Source of the DNA: GCA-002727735 sp038134525
Lineage (GTDB): Bacteria > Bacteroidota > Bacteroidia > Flavobacteriales_D > Parvicellaceae
Assembly (NCBI GenBank): GCA_038134525.1
Contig: JAYPVI010000007.1
Span: forward strand, 1 to 64,000
Length of the DNA stretch: 64,000 bases
Reading direction: 5' to 3'
Positions within the stretch are counted from its first letter, which is position 1, and each line of letters starts with the position of its first letter. A model generated the notes under the pieces. That model had not been told where the DNA came from. It did not search any database and was given only the letters and a program-made list of their open reading frames with translations. Below are positions 63,849-64,000 of this stretch, one piece after another. The translations under genes were made by a program, and so were the position numbers.

Positions 63849-64000
63849 ATCAAACCAAATAAACCAAACAGAGGGAGAATAATTAAAGAAGATCCCCACA
63901 GAATAAATGAAAAAATCAGGGTTCCTGAAGTAAGAGTTGTTGGTGAAGACATAGCTCAAGGTGTTTATCCCACTCACAAAGCACTTAAATTAGCTGTTGA
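63849..64000 (+). CDS. infC: Translation initiation factor IF-3 (start of gene, no in-frame ATG; runs past window end)
   Basis: The frame ...KEDPHRINEKIRVPEVRVVGEDIAQGVYPTHKALKLAV is the N-terminal part of IF-3. No ATG exists in this frame before it. The ATG at 63826 is in another frame and makes only 18 residues. A GGAGG (63841-63845) lies three bases before ATC (63849), which I take as the likely start; ATA/ATT codons at 63879/63882 are alternatives. Non-AUG starts are the classical device for IF-3 autoregulation. The gene is cut by the window end. Confidence 0.85.
   Translation, partial: MKPNKPNRGRIIKEDPHRINEKIRVPEVRVVGEDIAQGVYPTHKALKLAV

Noticed and set aside
63826..63882. ATG just after thrS as infC start
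   Set aside because: It is in a different frame and meets a stop after 18 codons.

Overview
The window looks like the chromosome of a low-GC, marine-type member of the Bacteroidota (Flavobacteriales-like). The evidence is several very large secreted proteins ending in gliding-motility/type IX secretion (T9SS) C-terminal domains, SprB-like repeats, lipoproteins with Bacteroidota-style lipoboxes, an HU-CCDC81/SPOR protein, promoter boxes of the TAnnTTTG type, and the near absence of Shine-Dalgarno sequences. Genus and species cannot be told from this sequence.

Layout. 1-10.8 kb: two giant paralogous secreted fibre proteins (YadA-like beta-roll blocks, GIGT-type repeats, and a C1q-like C-terminal domain on the second) separated by a small T9SS-sorted protein. 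10.8-33.5 kb: mainly housekeeping genes (DUF445 membrane protein, serine hydrolase, TPR lipoprotein, recA, bcp-type peroxiredoxin, murQ, pgk, xth, a DnaJ/cyclophilin/HU-SPOR/coiled-coil operon, fabI, murF, ybaB, zupT with a LuxR-type regulator, an RlmD-like RNA methyltransferase, a sphingosine-1-phosphate-lyase-like enzyme behind a small YESRAD-repeat protein, and an SRAP/YedK protein). A SIR2-domain protein at 33.5-34.3 kb sits at the edge of a mobile element.

34.4-41.6 kb: a compact integrative element of about 7.2 kb inserted in the 3' end of a tRNA-Pro gene. It carries a tyrosine integrase and an overlapping three-gene cassette: 5-methylcytosine DNA methyltransferase, DUF262/DUF1524 (GmrSD-like) protein, and Sau3AI/MutH-type restriction endonuclease. 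Its ends are a 41-bp imperfect direct repeat of the tRNA 3' end. Putative integrase arm sites lie at both ends, and the original tRNA terminator is stranded at the far end. This cassette is the best candidate in the window for a little-described defence system. About 900 bp between the methyltransferase and the integrase hold no recognisable gene.

41.8-50.6 kb: tRNA-Ser and two giant tandem T9SS adhesin-like proteins. The second is interrupted by a 100-N gap that appears to be an assembly artefact: the flanks share an exact 55-bp overlap, and collapsing it restores one reading frame. 50.8-64 kb: a single-domain asparaginase overlapping a PLP-dependent threonine/serine dehydratase, an Mpo1-like protein, a GT-C-like membrane protein, fadH, mnmA, a Nudix-type regulator, a BNR/sortilin-like repeat protein, a hotdog thioesterase, thrS, and the start of infC, which has no in-frame ATG.

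Gene order is tight: many genes overlap by 1-11 bp, and three convergent pairs share the same four bases for their two stop codons. Products were assigned by recognising motifs from memory, with no database search, so family names are firmer than exact substrates.
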